Shown one piece after another: positions 48,801-59,601 of a stretch of DNA of 64,000 nucleotides (positions are counted from its first letter, which is position 1; every line of letters starts with the position of its first letter). Below the pieces are notes generated by a model. It was not told the DNA's origin. It did no database searches and saw only the letters and a program-made list of their open reading frames with translations. The position numbers and the translations under genes are program-made. The DNA is from CALNYS01 sp942490855 (GTDB lineage: Bacteria; Planctomycetota; Phycisphaerae; Phycisphaerales; UBA1924), in NCBI GenBank assembly GCA_942490855.1, contig CALNYS010000005.1, forward strand, positions 1-64,000, read 5' to 3'.

Positions 48801-49107
48801 GCAGGGCTCTATGGAGCGACTCGTCCCGATTTTGATGACGGCGATCTCCGCGGCCCTCGGCCTCGTGCCGCTTGCGCTCGCAGCAGGCGAGCCGGGGAGT
48901 GAGCTGCTCGCGCCGCTCGCCATCGTCACCCTCGGCGGTTTACTCACATCCACCTTTTTGAACCTCATCGTTGTCCCAGCTGGATACTCGCTTGTCTTCG
49001 TGCACAAGCCCGAGCGTCGGACCGCTGGGCACCCGTCCTTAATTACCAGTTTCGTCGGCGCGCTCCGCCGGTCAAAAACCACCTCTGAGAAGGAGTCCAA
49101 GTCATGA
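45867..49107 (+). CDS. RND heavy-metal efflux pump, CzcA/CusA family (operon 2, one frameshift)
   Basis: About 1080-aa pump. The N terminus MLKAVIRFSLRYSSLVLIAA is typical, followed by VDVFPELNAPTVTIMAESGG and GMTGVRRVRSASAIGLG. Helix 4 reads TVAIGVLVDDAIIDVENV, resembling the CzcA subgroup with acidic residues. The frame shifts near 47945, where AEGNRGR should read KAIEGELQSLPGARDVN. The second half is intact (VSIASMVGFITLFGIAVRNG). It overlaps the following lipoprotein gene by ATGA. Confidence 0.9.
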
Positions 49108-49619
49108 ACAACCTCATCAAGATATTAGCAATGTCCTCACTGGCGTTTACCTTCGCATTCGCACTCGGACTGTCTGGATGTGGAAAATCCTCTAACCCGA
49201 CTCATGATGACAATCATTCGGTTGATGATGGTCATGGTCATGGGGACGAGGGCCACGACGGTCATGATCACGCAGAAGGTGAATCCAATGAGCAAGAGAA
49301 TGACCATGACGAAATGCTCTCTCTTGGAACTGTCACGTTCGCTGGCACAACGCTCGCGGTTTCCACTTCCAAAGGCATCGACCCTTTGTCACGAGTAGAT
49401 CTCGATATCGAGGTCATATCGGGCGAGATTCCGTCCGCAGTTCGCTTCTGGATAGGCGACGAGGCAGGGACCGACACGCTCAAGATCAAGGCTGACGGGC
49501 ACGGGGATCACTTCCACGGTCAAGCTGAGACGCCTGAAAGATTAGCTGGTGCGAGTCTGTGGTTCGAGGTCGAAGCAGTCAACGCTGAACGAATCTTGCA
49601 GTCGCTACCGCTGCAATGA
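49104..49619 (+). CDS. His-rich metal-binding-like lipoprotein
   Basis: A 171-aa protein with lipobox LGLSGC and a strongly His/Asp-rich stretch (residues about 34-70: DDGHGHGDEGHDGHDHAEGE). The rest is a small beta domain (LDIEVISGEIPSAVRFWIGD). It sits between the RND pump and the CDF exporter, so it probably buffers or delivers Zn/Ni/Co in the periplasm. No named family recognised. Confidence 0.75.
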   Translation: MNNLIKILAMSSLAFTFAFALGLSGCGKSSNPTHDDNHSVDDGHGHGDEGHDGHDHAEGESNEQENDHDEMLSLGTVTFAGTTLAVSTSKGIDPLSRVDLDIEVISGEIPSAVRFWIGDEAGTDTLKIKADGHGDHFHGQAETPERLAGASLWFEVEAVNAERILQSLPLQ

Positions 49620-49629
49620 GGAGACAAAA

Positions 49630-50541
49630 GTGGCAGCACACGATCACAAGCTCGGCGCCGTCGACAAAGGGTCGCGGCGACTCGCCATTGCCGTGGCGAT
49701 CAACATGTTGCTCACAGTTGCGCAGGTGATCGGCGGTGTGGTGTCGGGAAGTTTGTCGCTCGTCGCCGACGCTCTTCACAACTTCAGCGATGCCGCGGGG
49801 CTGTTGCTTGCGCTGCTGGCACGGCGAATCTCGATGAAACCAGCGGATACGAAACGAACGTTCGGCTACGGGCGAGCCGAGGTCGTCGGCGGCCTCATCA
49901 ACCTGACGTCAATCATGGTGATCGCGGGCTACCTCTGTATTGAGGCCTTCAACCGCATCTTCGAGCGCCCTGAGATCGATGGCTGGATGATCGTCATCGT
50001 TGCGAGCATCGCCCTTGTCGTGGACGCCGCCACCGCTGTCCTGACGTATTCAATGTCAAAAGAGAGCGTGAACATCAAAGCGGCGTTTCTCCATAATCTG
50101 ACAGACGCCCTCGCGTCGGTCGCTGTTATCGTCTCTGGGGCGCTCATTATTATCTTCGAGTGGTACTGGACCGACATTGCTGCGACGATCGGAATTTCCG
50201 TCTACATCGTCTGGATCTCGTGGGCGCCCATGTAGCGATGTATCAGGATTCTGATGCAGAGTGTCCCAGAGAACCTCTCTGTGGAAGCGGTCTCAAAAGG
50301 CATCAGGGGCATCGATGGTGTGAAGAACGTGGCTCATCTGCATCTCTGGCACGTCGACGAGAACACGGTGGCCATTGAAGCACATGTCGGGATGTCCGGC
50401 ACCCTTCAGTTGAACGACGTTGAGGATGTCCGACGCCGAATATGCAACATGCTTCGGGCTCGCTACAACATCAGCCACGTCACAATTGTCGTTGTCCCAA
50501 ACGAGAGATTGAAAAATGCGGAGACGATCGTCCCGCATTAA
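49630..50541 (+). CDS. Cation diffusion facilitator (in-frame TAG)
   Basis: Full-length CDF metal exporter of about 303 aa. The GTG at 49630 follows GAGGAGAC. Helix motifs are VSGSLSLVADALHNFSDAAGLLLALL (shown by LVADALHNFSDA) and AFLHNLTDALASVAVI, the HD..HD metal site. A TAG at 50233-50235 interrupts the frame after ISWAPM; the same frame continues RCIRILMQSVPENL and the C-terminal dimerisation domain (VKNVAHLHLWHVDENTVAIEAHV). One base change would restore it. Last gene of efflux operon 2. Confidence 0.85.
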
Positions 50542-50876
50542 CGCGCGGAAGATGCCGGCTCATCGCACGCAAGTATTCGAATCATGATTCTAGCGAACCG
50601 CTGGTGACACTGATGAAGCTAGGTCCCCGGCCAGGCGCACTGGGCCACTATTGGAAGAGTTGCAAATGTCCGCCATGTAGCAGGGTGAGCGGTGCCCGCT
50701 ACCCTGCATCTTGACGCAGGCGAAACGCGGCATTGAGCCACCGGCATGCGAGAAGCTCGGGTGCAAAGCCGTACGAGTCTCTCGATCCAGCCCCCCAGCG
50801 TGCTTTCGCTGGAGGCAATGGCGAGGCCAGCCAAGTTGGAATAAACTAGCACAGTACCTGATTGGACCTACACACC
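50542..50876. other. Non-coding interval between efflux operons 2 and 3
   Basis: No gene recognised. It contains the hairpin listed at 50680, a smaller stem CCAGCG..CGCTGG near 50800-50817 and an AT-rich patch (GGAATAAACTAG, about 50838-50850) just before the next gene that may hold its promoter. Confidence 0.45.
50680..50707 (+). terminator. Possible terminator hairpin after the CDF gene
   Basis: GCAGGGT and AGCGG pair with CCGCT and ACCCTGC around TGC, with one bulged G. It is followed by ATCTTG, so the T run is weak. Confidence 0.35.
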
Positions 50877-51281
50877 ATGCTCCGCTTGCTCCTGATCTCA
50901 GTGTTCGCACTTCAACCTGCCCTTTGGCAGGGAGCCGTGTCGCGCGCCCCAGGGCATTTGCACGCGGAACCGGGCTGCTGCGTCCAGGTGGAGACGACGA
51001 ACTGCTGCGGCGAATCGGTTATCGAATCTGTTTGCTGCAAGACCGGCGGTGAGTGCCGCTGCGTGGCGATGCCGGATGAGAACCCGGCTCCGGTGCCCCC
51101 GGCACCCCTCCCCCGAACAGATCGGGATTCACTGACGGCAGTGATCGAGCCCCAGCCTGATCTGCTGGATAGCCCAGAGATGGACGGCGAAACGGTCCGT
51201 TTTACGGCCGCGACGTTCAGTCTCCTGCAGGGACGTTCCCACAATGAAATCCAAGCTCTTCTCGGCGTCTGGCGAACGTAG
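50877..51281 (+). CDS. Small exported Cys-rich protein, first gene of efflux operon 3
   Basis: The ATG at 50877 begins a signal-like segment (MLRLLLISVFALQPALW) and gives 134 aa. Cys pattern: GCCVQVETTNCCGES, VCCKTGGECRCVAM. The C-terminal half is Pro-rich then variable. Same position and style as the small genes at 41194 and 42444 although the sequences do not obviously align. Family unknown; probably a periplasmic metal-binding protein. Confidence 0.6.
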   Translation: MLRLLLISVFALQPALWQGAVSRAPGHLHAEPGCCVQVETTNCCGESVIESVCCKTGGECRCVAMPDENPAPVPPAPLPRTDRDSLTAVIEPQPDLLDSPEMDGETVRFTAATFSLLQGRSHNEIQALLGVWRT

Positions 51282-51377
51282 CGACGTGGCCTCGTAGGGA
51301 TAGTGCGCGCTGATCGTGTTCGGCCGCACCCTGTTTTGCCTCGTCCAGTTTGATCTCTGATTCCTGAGGAGCCTGTT

Positions 51378-52838
51378 ATGGCATCGCGATCTGTCGCGTG
51401 CGCCGGTGGCGCTGTCGCGCTAGGTGTAATCGTCGGGTGTACTTCCTCTTCGAAGACCCCGTTCGACATTGAAGTACCCATGGGTACAGCGCACGAAGTT
51501 CACAGCGCTGACACGCCGGAATCTATCTACCGCCAGGACGCTGCCGCGCCGACAGCTCAACTACCTTCATTGTCGGCGTCGTCTTCCCCAGATGACTTCG
51601 TCCGCTACGCGCTCTACAACAGCCCACGCGTTGAAGCCGCGTACCAGTTGTGGCGAGCGGCCTCGGAGCGCTTGCCGCAAGTCAGTGCTCTCCCTGATCC
51701 TAAAGTTACCTTTGGGTTCTTCCTCGACGAGGTTGAAACTCGCACCGGCCCACAGCAAGCACGAATCGGCGTGCAACAGGCGTTCCCGTGGCCGGGGCAA
51801 CTCGGCAACCGTGAAGACGCCGCATCAAAGGCCGCTACCGCCGCGTGGCGACGATTCGAAGCGATCCGTCTGGAGGTAGCCGAGCGCGTCGTTTCGACAC
51901 TGCATGATCTCGCGTACCTCGATGCAGCGACCGCCATTACCCAAGAGAACCTTGAGCTTCTGTCGTCGTTCGAGCAAGTGCTCAGAGCGCGATATCGCGT
52001 CGGCTCCGGTTCTCATCCCGAACTGATCCGCGTGCAGGTCGAACTCGGTCAGCTAGAAGACAGACTCGCTCAACTCCGCACGATGCGCCCATCGTTTGTC
52101 GCCGAGCTGAACGCCTCGCTGAATCGCGCACCCTCGACGGAGACTAATGCGGTGCGACGTCTCCCCGGCCGTGTCGTGTCCATCGATGTTGCTGCTCTCA
52201 TTGAAATTGCTACACGGTCCAATCCCACACTCCTTGCGCTCGACGAGGAGGTGGAGGAGCAACGGATCCTTGCAGAAGTCGCCCGCCAAGAGGGTTTGCC
52301 GACATTCGCCGTCGGGTTGGACTACATCTTCACGGACGATGCGATCGATCCCACTATCCCCGAGAGCGGCGACGACCCGATCTTGCTGAGCTTTGGCCTC
52401 AGCGTTCCGCTCTGGCGTGATAAGTATGACGCGGGTGTCCGCGAATCCATCGCGCGAAGACTTGCCGTTTCGCACCAGCGAGTGGACGAGTCGAACCGAA
52501 TCAGCGCAGCGATCCAGCGTGCATGGTTCGAGCACACGGACGCCGATCGGCGCGTTCGCCTCTACGAAACGACCTTGATTCCGAAGGCCGAAGAATCGAT
52601 GCGGGCATCGCTCGCGGGGTTCCGATCTGGCGAGACGAGTTTTCTCGACCTGCTCGACACCGAGCGGACATTGCTCGAGTTTGCGATATCGACCGAGCGG
52701 GCGCGGGCTGATCGGGGTCAAGCGCTGGCGCGTTTGAACCGGCTCGTTGGCGAGACGGTGCCGACGAAGGCGGAGAACGCAGTGGATGATGATTCAGACG
52801 ACAAAGCGTGGAACAACTCGAACGAGGTATCGCGATGA
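51378..52838 (+). CDS. TolC/CusC-family outer-membrane efflux protein (operon 3)
   Basis: A 486-aa channel protein with lipobox-like VIVGC. Features: YALYNSPRVEAAYQLWRAA, LPDPKVTFGFF, GVQQAFPWPGQLGNREDA and later SFGLSVPLWRDKYDAGVRE, matching the branch of OEP proteins paired with CusB/CusA. Intact. GAGGA lies ten bases upstream. The stop overlaps the cusB ATG. Confidence 0.88.
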   Translation: MASRSVACAGGAVALGVIVGCTSSSKTPFDIEVPMGTAHEVHSADTPESIYRQDAAAPTAQLPSLSASSSPDDFVRYALYNSPRVEAAYQLWRAASERLPQVSALPDPKVTFGFFLDEVETRTGPQQARIGVQQAFPWPGQLGNREDAASKAATAAWRRFEAIRLEVAERVVSTLHDLAYLDAATAITQENLELLSSFEQVLRARYRVGSGSHPELIRVQVELGQLEDRLAQLRTMRPSFVAELNASLNRAPSTETNAVRRLPGRVVSIDVAALIEIATRSNPTLLALDEEVEEQRILAEVARQEGLPTFAVGLDYIFTDDAIDPTIPESGDDPILLSFGLSVPLWRDKYDAGVRESIARRLAVSHQRVDESNRISAAIQRAWFEHTDADRRVRLYETTLIPKAEESMRASLAGFRSGETSFLDLLDTERTLLEFAISTERARADRGQALARLNRLVGETVPTKAENAVDDDSDDKAWNNSNEVSR

Positions 52839-54851
52839 GCAAGCTCATGAAATCAACGAAGTCGGCGCTTGCTTGGCTGTGGAAACACACCGCGGCGGGT
52901 GTCGCCGTCATCCTGATCCTCGCAGCATTGGTCATCGGGTACCGCATCGGGCGCCCCGCGCCTGAGCTGTATCCGCAGTCCGATCACGTCGGAGTATGAG
53001 CAGGCCGACGGTGCGGGAATGCCGCGGATGTACACCTGCTCGATGCATCCGTCCGTTCGTCTGCCCGATCCGGATGCCAAGTGCCCGATCTGCTTTATGG
53101 ACCTGATCCCGGTCACCGAGGACGGTGGCGAGGGCAGCGAGCTGCGGGTCACCATGAGCGAGTCGGCGGCCACGCTAAGCAAGATCGAAACCGCCCCCGT
53201 CGGACGGTTTTTCCCGACCGCCGAGGTCCGCCTCTACGGGAAGGTCACGTACGACGAGACTTCAGTCGCCCGGCTGACTGCGTATTTTCCGGGTCGTATT
53301 GAGCGGCTGTTCGTCAACTACCTTGGTGTGCCTGTCGCCAAAGGCGACCATATGGCCGAGGTCTACAGCCCGGATCTCATCGCCGCTTTCGAGGAGTTCC
53401 GCCAAGCTAAAGCCGCTTCGGATAACAGCTCCGCAACGAGCGAACTCGTCAGGTCGGCCACACGCGATACCCTCACCGCGGCCCGTGAAAAGCTCCGTCT
53501 CTTCGGAATTACACCCGGACAGATTGCCGCTGTCGAAGACGGTTCATTCGATTCGGATCGTCTGACGATCTTCGCTCCAGTCGGCGGAGTCGTGACGCAT
53601 CTCGCAGTGCGCGAAGGCGACTACGTGCAGACCGGAGCCCCGATCGCCACCATCTCCGATCTGTCGAGGCTCTGGCTCGATATGGAGGCGTACGAATCAC
53701 AGCTCCCTATGCTCCGCTGGGGCCAGCGTGTGACTTTCACAGTCGAGGCGCATCCTGGCGAGATGTTCGAGGGCCGCATTTCATTCATCGAGCCGATGGT
53801 CGATGAACGGACCCGGACCGCCGCGGTGCGGGTCGCTGTGGAGAACCCCGAGCGTCGCCTCAAGCCGGGTATGTTCGCGTCCGCCGTGGTGAGGACACGA
53901 GTTGCCTCAGATGGCGCGGTCATCACCAACGAACTCGCTGGCCGCTGGGTGAGCCCGATGCACCCGACGGTCGTGAAAGACGGACCGGGTCAGTGCGATA
54001 TCTGCGGCATGGACATGGTGCCCGCCGAGTCGCTCGGCGTGGTCGGTGATCTAGCGGGTATCGAAGAGCCCTTAGTAATCCCAAGATCGGCTGTGCTATT
54101 CACCGGTACGCGCTCGGTCGTGTACGTCAATGTCCCCGATGCAGAGATGCCGACCTACGAGGGGCGGGCCGTTGTGCTTGGACCGCGTGCAGGAGAGTTC
54201 TACATCGTGCGCGATGGCTTGAACCGCGGCGACTCGGTCGTAGTCAACGGCGCATTCCGCATCGACAGCGCAATGCAGATCGCCGCAAAGCCGAGCATGA
54301 TGACTCCGGGCGGGGGCGGCGGCGGCAACCCGCACGCGGGGCACGGCGGCATGGCCGGTAGTGCGATGCCTGAAATGGCAGACCGTGTGCCCGTGCCCGA
54401 CAGCTTTGTCTTCGCACTCAAGCCTGTTTATGCGGCGTACCTCGATGCACAGGAAGCACTGGCAGCGGACGATCTCGGGGGCTTCGTACAGGCTGCAGCC
54501 GATATCAAAACCGCATTGGGCTTTGTCGAGGAAGCTGGACTCGTCGGCGAGCCACTTGCCGAATGGCGTCGGTCAGCGGCCCGTCTGCGCATCGAGGATG
54601 CGATCACCACCATCGACACCGCCCGAGCACGCTTCGAGCGCATGAGTGAGGGCGTGATCGCCCTCCAGCGCCGCTTCGGGCATCGAGGCAGCGAGACATG
54701 GAATCTCGCCCACTGCCCAATGGCATTCGACAATACGGGCGCTGATTGGCTCCAGCGCGGCACACAGATCAACAACCCCTACTTCGGCGACCAAATGCTC
54801 CGCTGCGGCGAGATCCGCGACTCCTTCGCACCGCTCGACCCCAACAAATGA
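52835..54851 (+). CDS. cusB: CusB-type RND adaptor with heavy-metal-binding and DUF3347 domains (one frameshift)
   Basis: Periplasmic adaptor of a Cus-like copper/silver pump. One N-terminal helix (AGVAVILILAALVIGYRIG) is followed by a frame change near 52990, then intact sequence. Two heavy-metal-binding modules are present: YTCSMHPSV with CPICFMDLIP, and VSPMHPTV with CDICGMDMVP. Between them lie the barrel-sandwich and beta-barrel domains (VFFPTAEVRLYGKV-like FPTAEVRLYGKV, HLAVREGDYVQTG). The C terminus is DUF3347 (FALKPVYAAYLDAQEALA ... CPMAFDNTGADWLQ). About 671 aa; overlaps cusA by ATGA. Confidence 0.9.
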
Positions 54852-57800
54852 ATCAGCAGACGTACACGAAGGGCACGACGATGGGTGACCTCCAATCACA
54901 GGCCGCGTGCGGTCTGCTCAACACCCTGATCCGTTTCTGCCTTGAACAGAAGCTGGTGGTCGCGATCCTTCTGATCGGCACGCTCTTCTGGGGTGCCATG
55001 GTCGCGCCGTTCGACTGGAACCTTGGCGGCCTTCCTCGCGATCCGGTGCCCGTCGACGCCATCCCCGATATCGGCGAGAACCAGCAGATCGTCTTCACCG
55101 AGTGGCCCGGCCGCAGCCCGCAAGACATCGATGATCAAATCAGCTACCCGATGACCGTCGCTTTGCTCGGCATCCCAGGCGTGAAAGATATCCGCAGCTA
55201 CTCGGTTTTCGGCTTCTCGACGATCTACGTTGTCTTCGAGGACGGCGTTGACTTCTACTGGTCTCGGTCCCGTGTGCTTGAAAAACTCAACTCACTCCCC
55301 GCCGGCACGCTCCCGCCCGGCATCTCGCCTGCGCTCGGGCCCCGACGCGACGGCACTCGGACAGGTCTTCTGGTACACGCTCGAAGGCCAGGACGCCGAA
55401 GGCAACCCGACCGGTGGCTGGGGCCCCGAAGAGCTCCGCTCCATCCAGGATTTCATTGTCAAGTACAAACTCGCCGGCGTGGAGGGTGTCTCCGAGGTTG
55501 CCTCGATTGGCGGGTTCGTGCAGGAATACCAGGTTGACGTCAACCCCGACGCGATGCGGGCCGCCGGTATATCGCTCCAGCAAGTCATCGCGGCCGTACG
55601 CCAGAGCAACCTCGACGTCGGCGCGCACGCACGATCGAGATCAACCGAGCCGAGTACATCGTCCGCGGCCTCGGGTTCATCGAGAGCGTGGACGACCTCG
55701 AACAAGCGGCGATCACAGCACGCGACGGCCAGCCGATCCTCGTCAGCGACATCGCCAAGGTCTCCCTCGGGCCCCGCACTCCGCCGCGGCGTGCTCACCA
55801 AAGCCGGCGTCGAAGCCGTCGGCGGTGTGGTCGTCGTCCGCTACGGCGAGAACCCGATGGCGACGATCCAGCGGGTCAAGGACAAGATCGCCGACATCGC
55901 CTCCGGGCTGCCAACGAAGATTCTCGCCGACGGCACCGAGAGCCGTGTCAGCATCGTTCCGTTCTACGACCGCTCTGGCCTGATCCGCGAGACGCTGCAG
56001 ACCCTGAACGCGGCGATCTCGCAGCAGGTACTCATCACGATCATTGTGGTCGTGCTCATGGTCATGCACCTGCGGAGCAGCCTGCTGATCGGGGCGATGC
56101 TTCCGATCACGGTGCTGATGACCTACATCGGCATGAAGACGTTCGGCGTCGACGCCAACATCGTCGCGCTCTCTGGCATCGCGATCGCCATCGGTACGAT
56201 CGTCGACATGGGCATAGTGCTCAGCGAGAACATTCTCCGCAGGCTTGAAGAATCGGAGAAAACCCAGAGCGACGAGCCCGCGCTCGAAGTGATCTACCAA
56301 GCCACGAGTGAAGTGGGGGGCGCGGTCCTCACCGCGGTCGCAACGACGGTTGTCGGCTTCCTCCCCGTCTTCACGATGGAAGCAGCCGAGGGCAAGCTGT
56401 TCAAGCCACTGGCGTATACGAAGACATTCGCCCTCATCTCAGCAATTATCATCGCGATCACCATCTTGCCCGCAGCCGCTCATGTGCTCATGGGCCTGCG
56501 CCCGAAAGCAAAGCTGATTCGCACGGCAGGTGCGATCGCGCTCACAGTGTTCGGCTTCGCGATCGCAATCTGGCTCCACACGCTCGGCGGCCTGGTCGTC
56601 ATTTTGTTTGGTGCGTTCTACATCGCCAAGCCGTTGCTACCAGCGCTCGCCGTGCGCGGCCTGCAGCTGTCAGCAAATTTCGTCGCCGTCCTCGTCGTTC
56701 TCGTGGTGCTCGCCGGAGCCTGGGAACCGCTCGGACCGGAGCCCGGCCTCCTCGGCAACTCCCTCTTCATCGGGACACTCGTAGGTGTCCTGCTGCTTAC
56801 GTTCTGGCTGGTCCGCCTCGCATTCCCGCATGTGCTCGCCTGGACGCTCCGCCACAAGCTCATCGGGCTCTCCCCGGCGGTCGGCGTCGTGCTGATCGGC
56901 CTCACCGTCTGGCTCGGCTTCGATCGCGTGTGGGGGTGGCTGCCCGAGCGGCTCCGCCAGCGTGAGACGATGGTCGAGGTCGCCCACGCCTTCCCCGGGC
57001 TGGGCAGCGAGTTCATGCCGTCGCTCGACGAGGGCGCGTTCCTCTACATGCCGACCACCATGTCCCACGCCTCGATCGGCGAGGCGACCGAGATCCTCAA
57101 GGAACTCGATCGCCGCATCATGAGCGTGCCCGAAGTCGAGCTCGCCGTCGGCAAGATCGGCCGCGTCGAGAGTCCGCTCGACCCCGCCCCGATCTCCATG
57201 GTCGAAACGATCATCGAGTACAGAAGCGAGTACCGCACCGACGACGAGGGCAGACGCCTCAACTTCCGCTACGACACCGAGGCCAATGCGTTTGTCCGCG
57301 ACGCTCAGGGCAACCTGATCGAGGACGAGGACGGCCGACCGTTCCGCCAGTGGCGCGACGAGATAGAGTCGAACCAGGACATCTGGGACGCGATCGTCGA
57401 GGCCGCGGACATGCCGGGCGTGACCAGCGCACCGAAGCTCCAACCCATCGAAACGCGCATCGTGATGCTCCAATCGGGCTTCCGCGCCCCGATGGGCATC
57501 AAGGTCTACGGCCCCGATCTGGAATCGATCGAGTCGTTCGGCCTCGAACTCGAACGCCTGATCAAGCAGGTGCCCAGCGTCCAGCCGCTCGCGGTCTTCG
57601 CGGATCGCGTGGTCGGCAAGCCCTATCTCGAGATCGATATCGACCGAGAACGGATCGCCCGGTACGGACTCACCATCGCGGATGTCCAGGAGGTCATCGA
57701 GGTTGCCATAGGCGGTAAGCCGCTGACCATGACGGTTGAAGGCCGTGAGCGCTACCCCGTTCGGGTGCGCTATCTGCGTGAGTTGCGGGACCAGCCAGAG

Positions 57801-58709
57801 ACCCTCGGCGACATCATCGTACCGACCCCATCGGGCGCTCAGGTTCCTCTCCGCGAGCTGAGCACGCTCGAGTACCGCCGCGGGCCGCAGATGGTCAAGA
57901 GCGAGGACACGTTCCTCGTCTCCTACGTGCTCTTCGACAAGATGCCCGGCTTCGCCGAGGTGACTGTCGTCGAGGATGCCCAGCGGTTCATCCGGGACGC
58001 CATCGACGCCGGGGATGTCATCGTCCCGCCGGGGGTGAGCTACGAGTTTTCGGGGTCGTACAAGAACCAGGTGCGTGCCGCGAAACGGATGAGCATCGTG
58101 CTGCCGCTCGCGCTCGCGGTGATCTTCCTGCTGCTCTACTTTCAGTTTCGCAAGGTCGGCGTCACGCTGATGGTCTTCACCGGCGTTTTCGTCGCGTGGG
58201 GTGGCGGTTTCATCATGCTGTGGCTCTACGCCCAGCCTTGGTTCCTCGACACGACGCTGCTCGGGACCAACCTCCGCGGCCTCTTCCAGATCGAACCCTA
58301 CAACCTGAGCGTCGCCGTCTGGGTCGGGTTCCTCGCTCTCTTCGGCATCGCGACCGACGACGGCGTCATCATGACAACACGCATCGAACAATCGATGGCA
58401 GAGGAAAAGCCGGACTCCATCGAAGCTATCCGCAACGCCGTCGTCAGCGGCGGGCAACTCCGCATCCGCGCTGCGGTCATGACCAGCGCCACCACCATCC
58501 TCGCCCTCCTCCCCGTGCTCACAAGCACCGGACGCGGCGCAGACATCATGGTCCCCATGGCCATCCCATCGTTCGGCGGCATGGCCGTCGCATCGATCAC
58601 CTGGTTCGTCGTCCCCATCCTGTACTGCTGGGCACAGGAGTGGAAGTTCCGTCTGTCTCAACGATCCCAGCTCACACCGAAACCTCTTACTGAAGGAGAT
58701 TCCCAATGA
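54848..58709 (+). CDS. cusA: CusA-type RND copper/silver efflux pump (three frameshifts)
   Basis: Very long pump, about 1287 aa. N terminus: FCLEQKLVVAILLIGTLFWG, DAIPDIGENQQIVFTEWPGR, IRSYSVFGFSTIYVVFEDG. Frame changes near 55340, 55625 and 55790; the piece in between reads EINRAEYIVRGLGFIESVDD in its own frame, so no sequence is missing. The rest is intact: SGIAIAIGTIVDMGIVLSEN, ALTYTKTF-like LAYTKTFAL, FMPSLDEGAFLYMPTTMSHAS, and GFLALFGIATDDGVIMTTRI. An extra hydrophobic block around 56500-56950 lengthens it compared with E. coli CusA. Partner of the cusB and TolC genes upstream. Confidence 0.9.
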
Positions 58710-59599
58710 AAACTCTCTGCATGTGCACCGCGCTCGCCTGTTCAAGCATCGTTCCAGCCGCAGTAACGCACGCCCAAAATCACGGTTCACATCACGCATC
58801 GGTTGAGACCAAAGCCGTCAACGCCATGTGCCCTATCGGAAAAGAACCCATCGTCCCCTCCGCCGGGACGGTCCAGTACAAGGGCAACACCATCGGACTC
58901 TGCTGCCCCGGCTGCGGCAAGCAGTTCCTCGCATTGGACGACGCCCGCAAGGACAAGTTCATCGCTCTGGCCGTCGCAGGACAAGAGCCGGGCGAGCCGC
59001 ACGGGAAGGAACCAACACTCTCACCCGCCGATCCCGACATCATCGCTGCGCAGCTGATGCACTACCCAATCAACACCTGCATCGTAATGGGAGCTGAGCT
59101 TGGCTCAATGGGCGATCCCATCAACATCATTCACAATGGCCGTCTTGTTCGTTTCTGCTGCGAAGGCTGCATCGACACGCTCAACGAGGACCCGAAGAAG
59201 GTCATGGCCGATCTCGACGCTGCGATACTCAAATCTCAAATCGACTCCTACCCCATTGAGACCTGCGTCGTCTCCGGTGCCAAGCTCGGATCAATGGGCA
59301 AACCAATCAACGTCTTCCACGAGAACCGCCTCGCACAGCTCTGCTGTGCTGGTTGCATGGATGCGTTCAAAGCCGACCCCGCTGCCGCCATGTCGAAAGT
59401 CGACGCCGCGTACGCGAACGCGCAGCGCGATGCCTACCCCCTCGATACGTGCATCGTTTCCGATGCCCAGCTCGGATCGATGGGTGAACCAATCGAACTC
59501 GTTGCGGGCACACAACTCATCCGCTTCTGCTGCACCGGCTGCTTGCCAAGATTTAGGGCTGAACCCCAGAAGTACCTCTCGAAACTGTCCCAGGATTGA
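58706..59599 (+). CDS. Exported protein with four CC-x-GC metal-binding modules
   Basis: A 297-aa protein with a signal peptide (ends near AVTHAQ) and a His-rich start (NHGSHHAS). Four modules each contain a CC(P/E/A/T)GC core at residues 66-70, 151-155, 213-217 and 275-279. The last three share a preceding block of the form YPxxTCxVxxAxLGSMGxPI (120-139, 182-201, 244-263), giving a period of 62. The cores resemble YHS/TRASH metal-binding knuckles. It is translationally coupled to cusA, so a copper/silver chaperone or store role is probable. Not a named family to me. Confidence 0.8.
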   Translation: MKTLCMCTALACSSIVPAAVTHAQNHGSHHASVETKAVNAMCPIGKEPIVPSAGTVQYKGNTIGLCCPGCGKQFLALDDARKDKFIALAVAGQEPGEPHGKEPTLSPADPDIIAAQLMHYPINTCIVMGAELGSMGDPINIIHNGRLVRFCCEGCIDTLNEDPKKVMADLDAAILKSQIDSYPIETCVVSGAKLGSMGKPINVFHENRLAQLCCAGCMDAFKADPAAAMSKVDAAYANAQRDAYPLDTCIVSDAQLGSMGEPIELVAGTQLIRFCCTGCLPRFRAEPQKYLSKLSQD

Positions 59600-59601
59600 A
59601 C

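Noticed and set aside
56670..58799. 709-codon minus-strand frame opposite cusA
   Set aside because: It is rich in Arg, Asp and His with no domain pattern; cusA on the plus strand has full family motifs.
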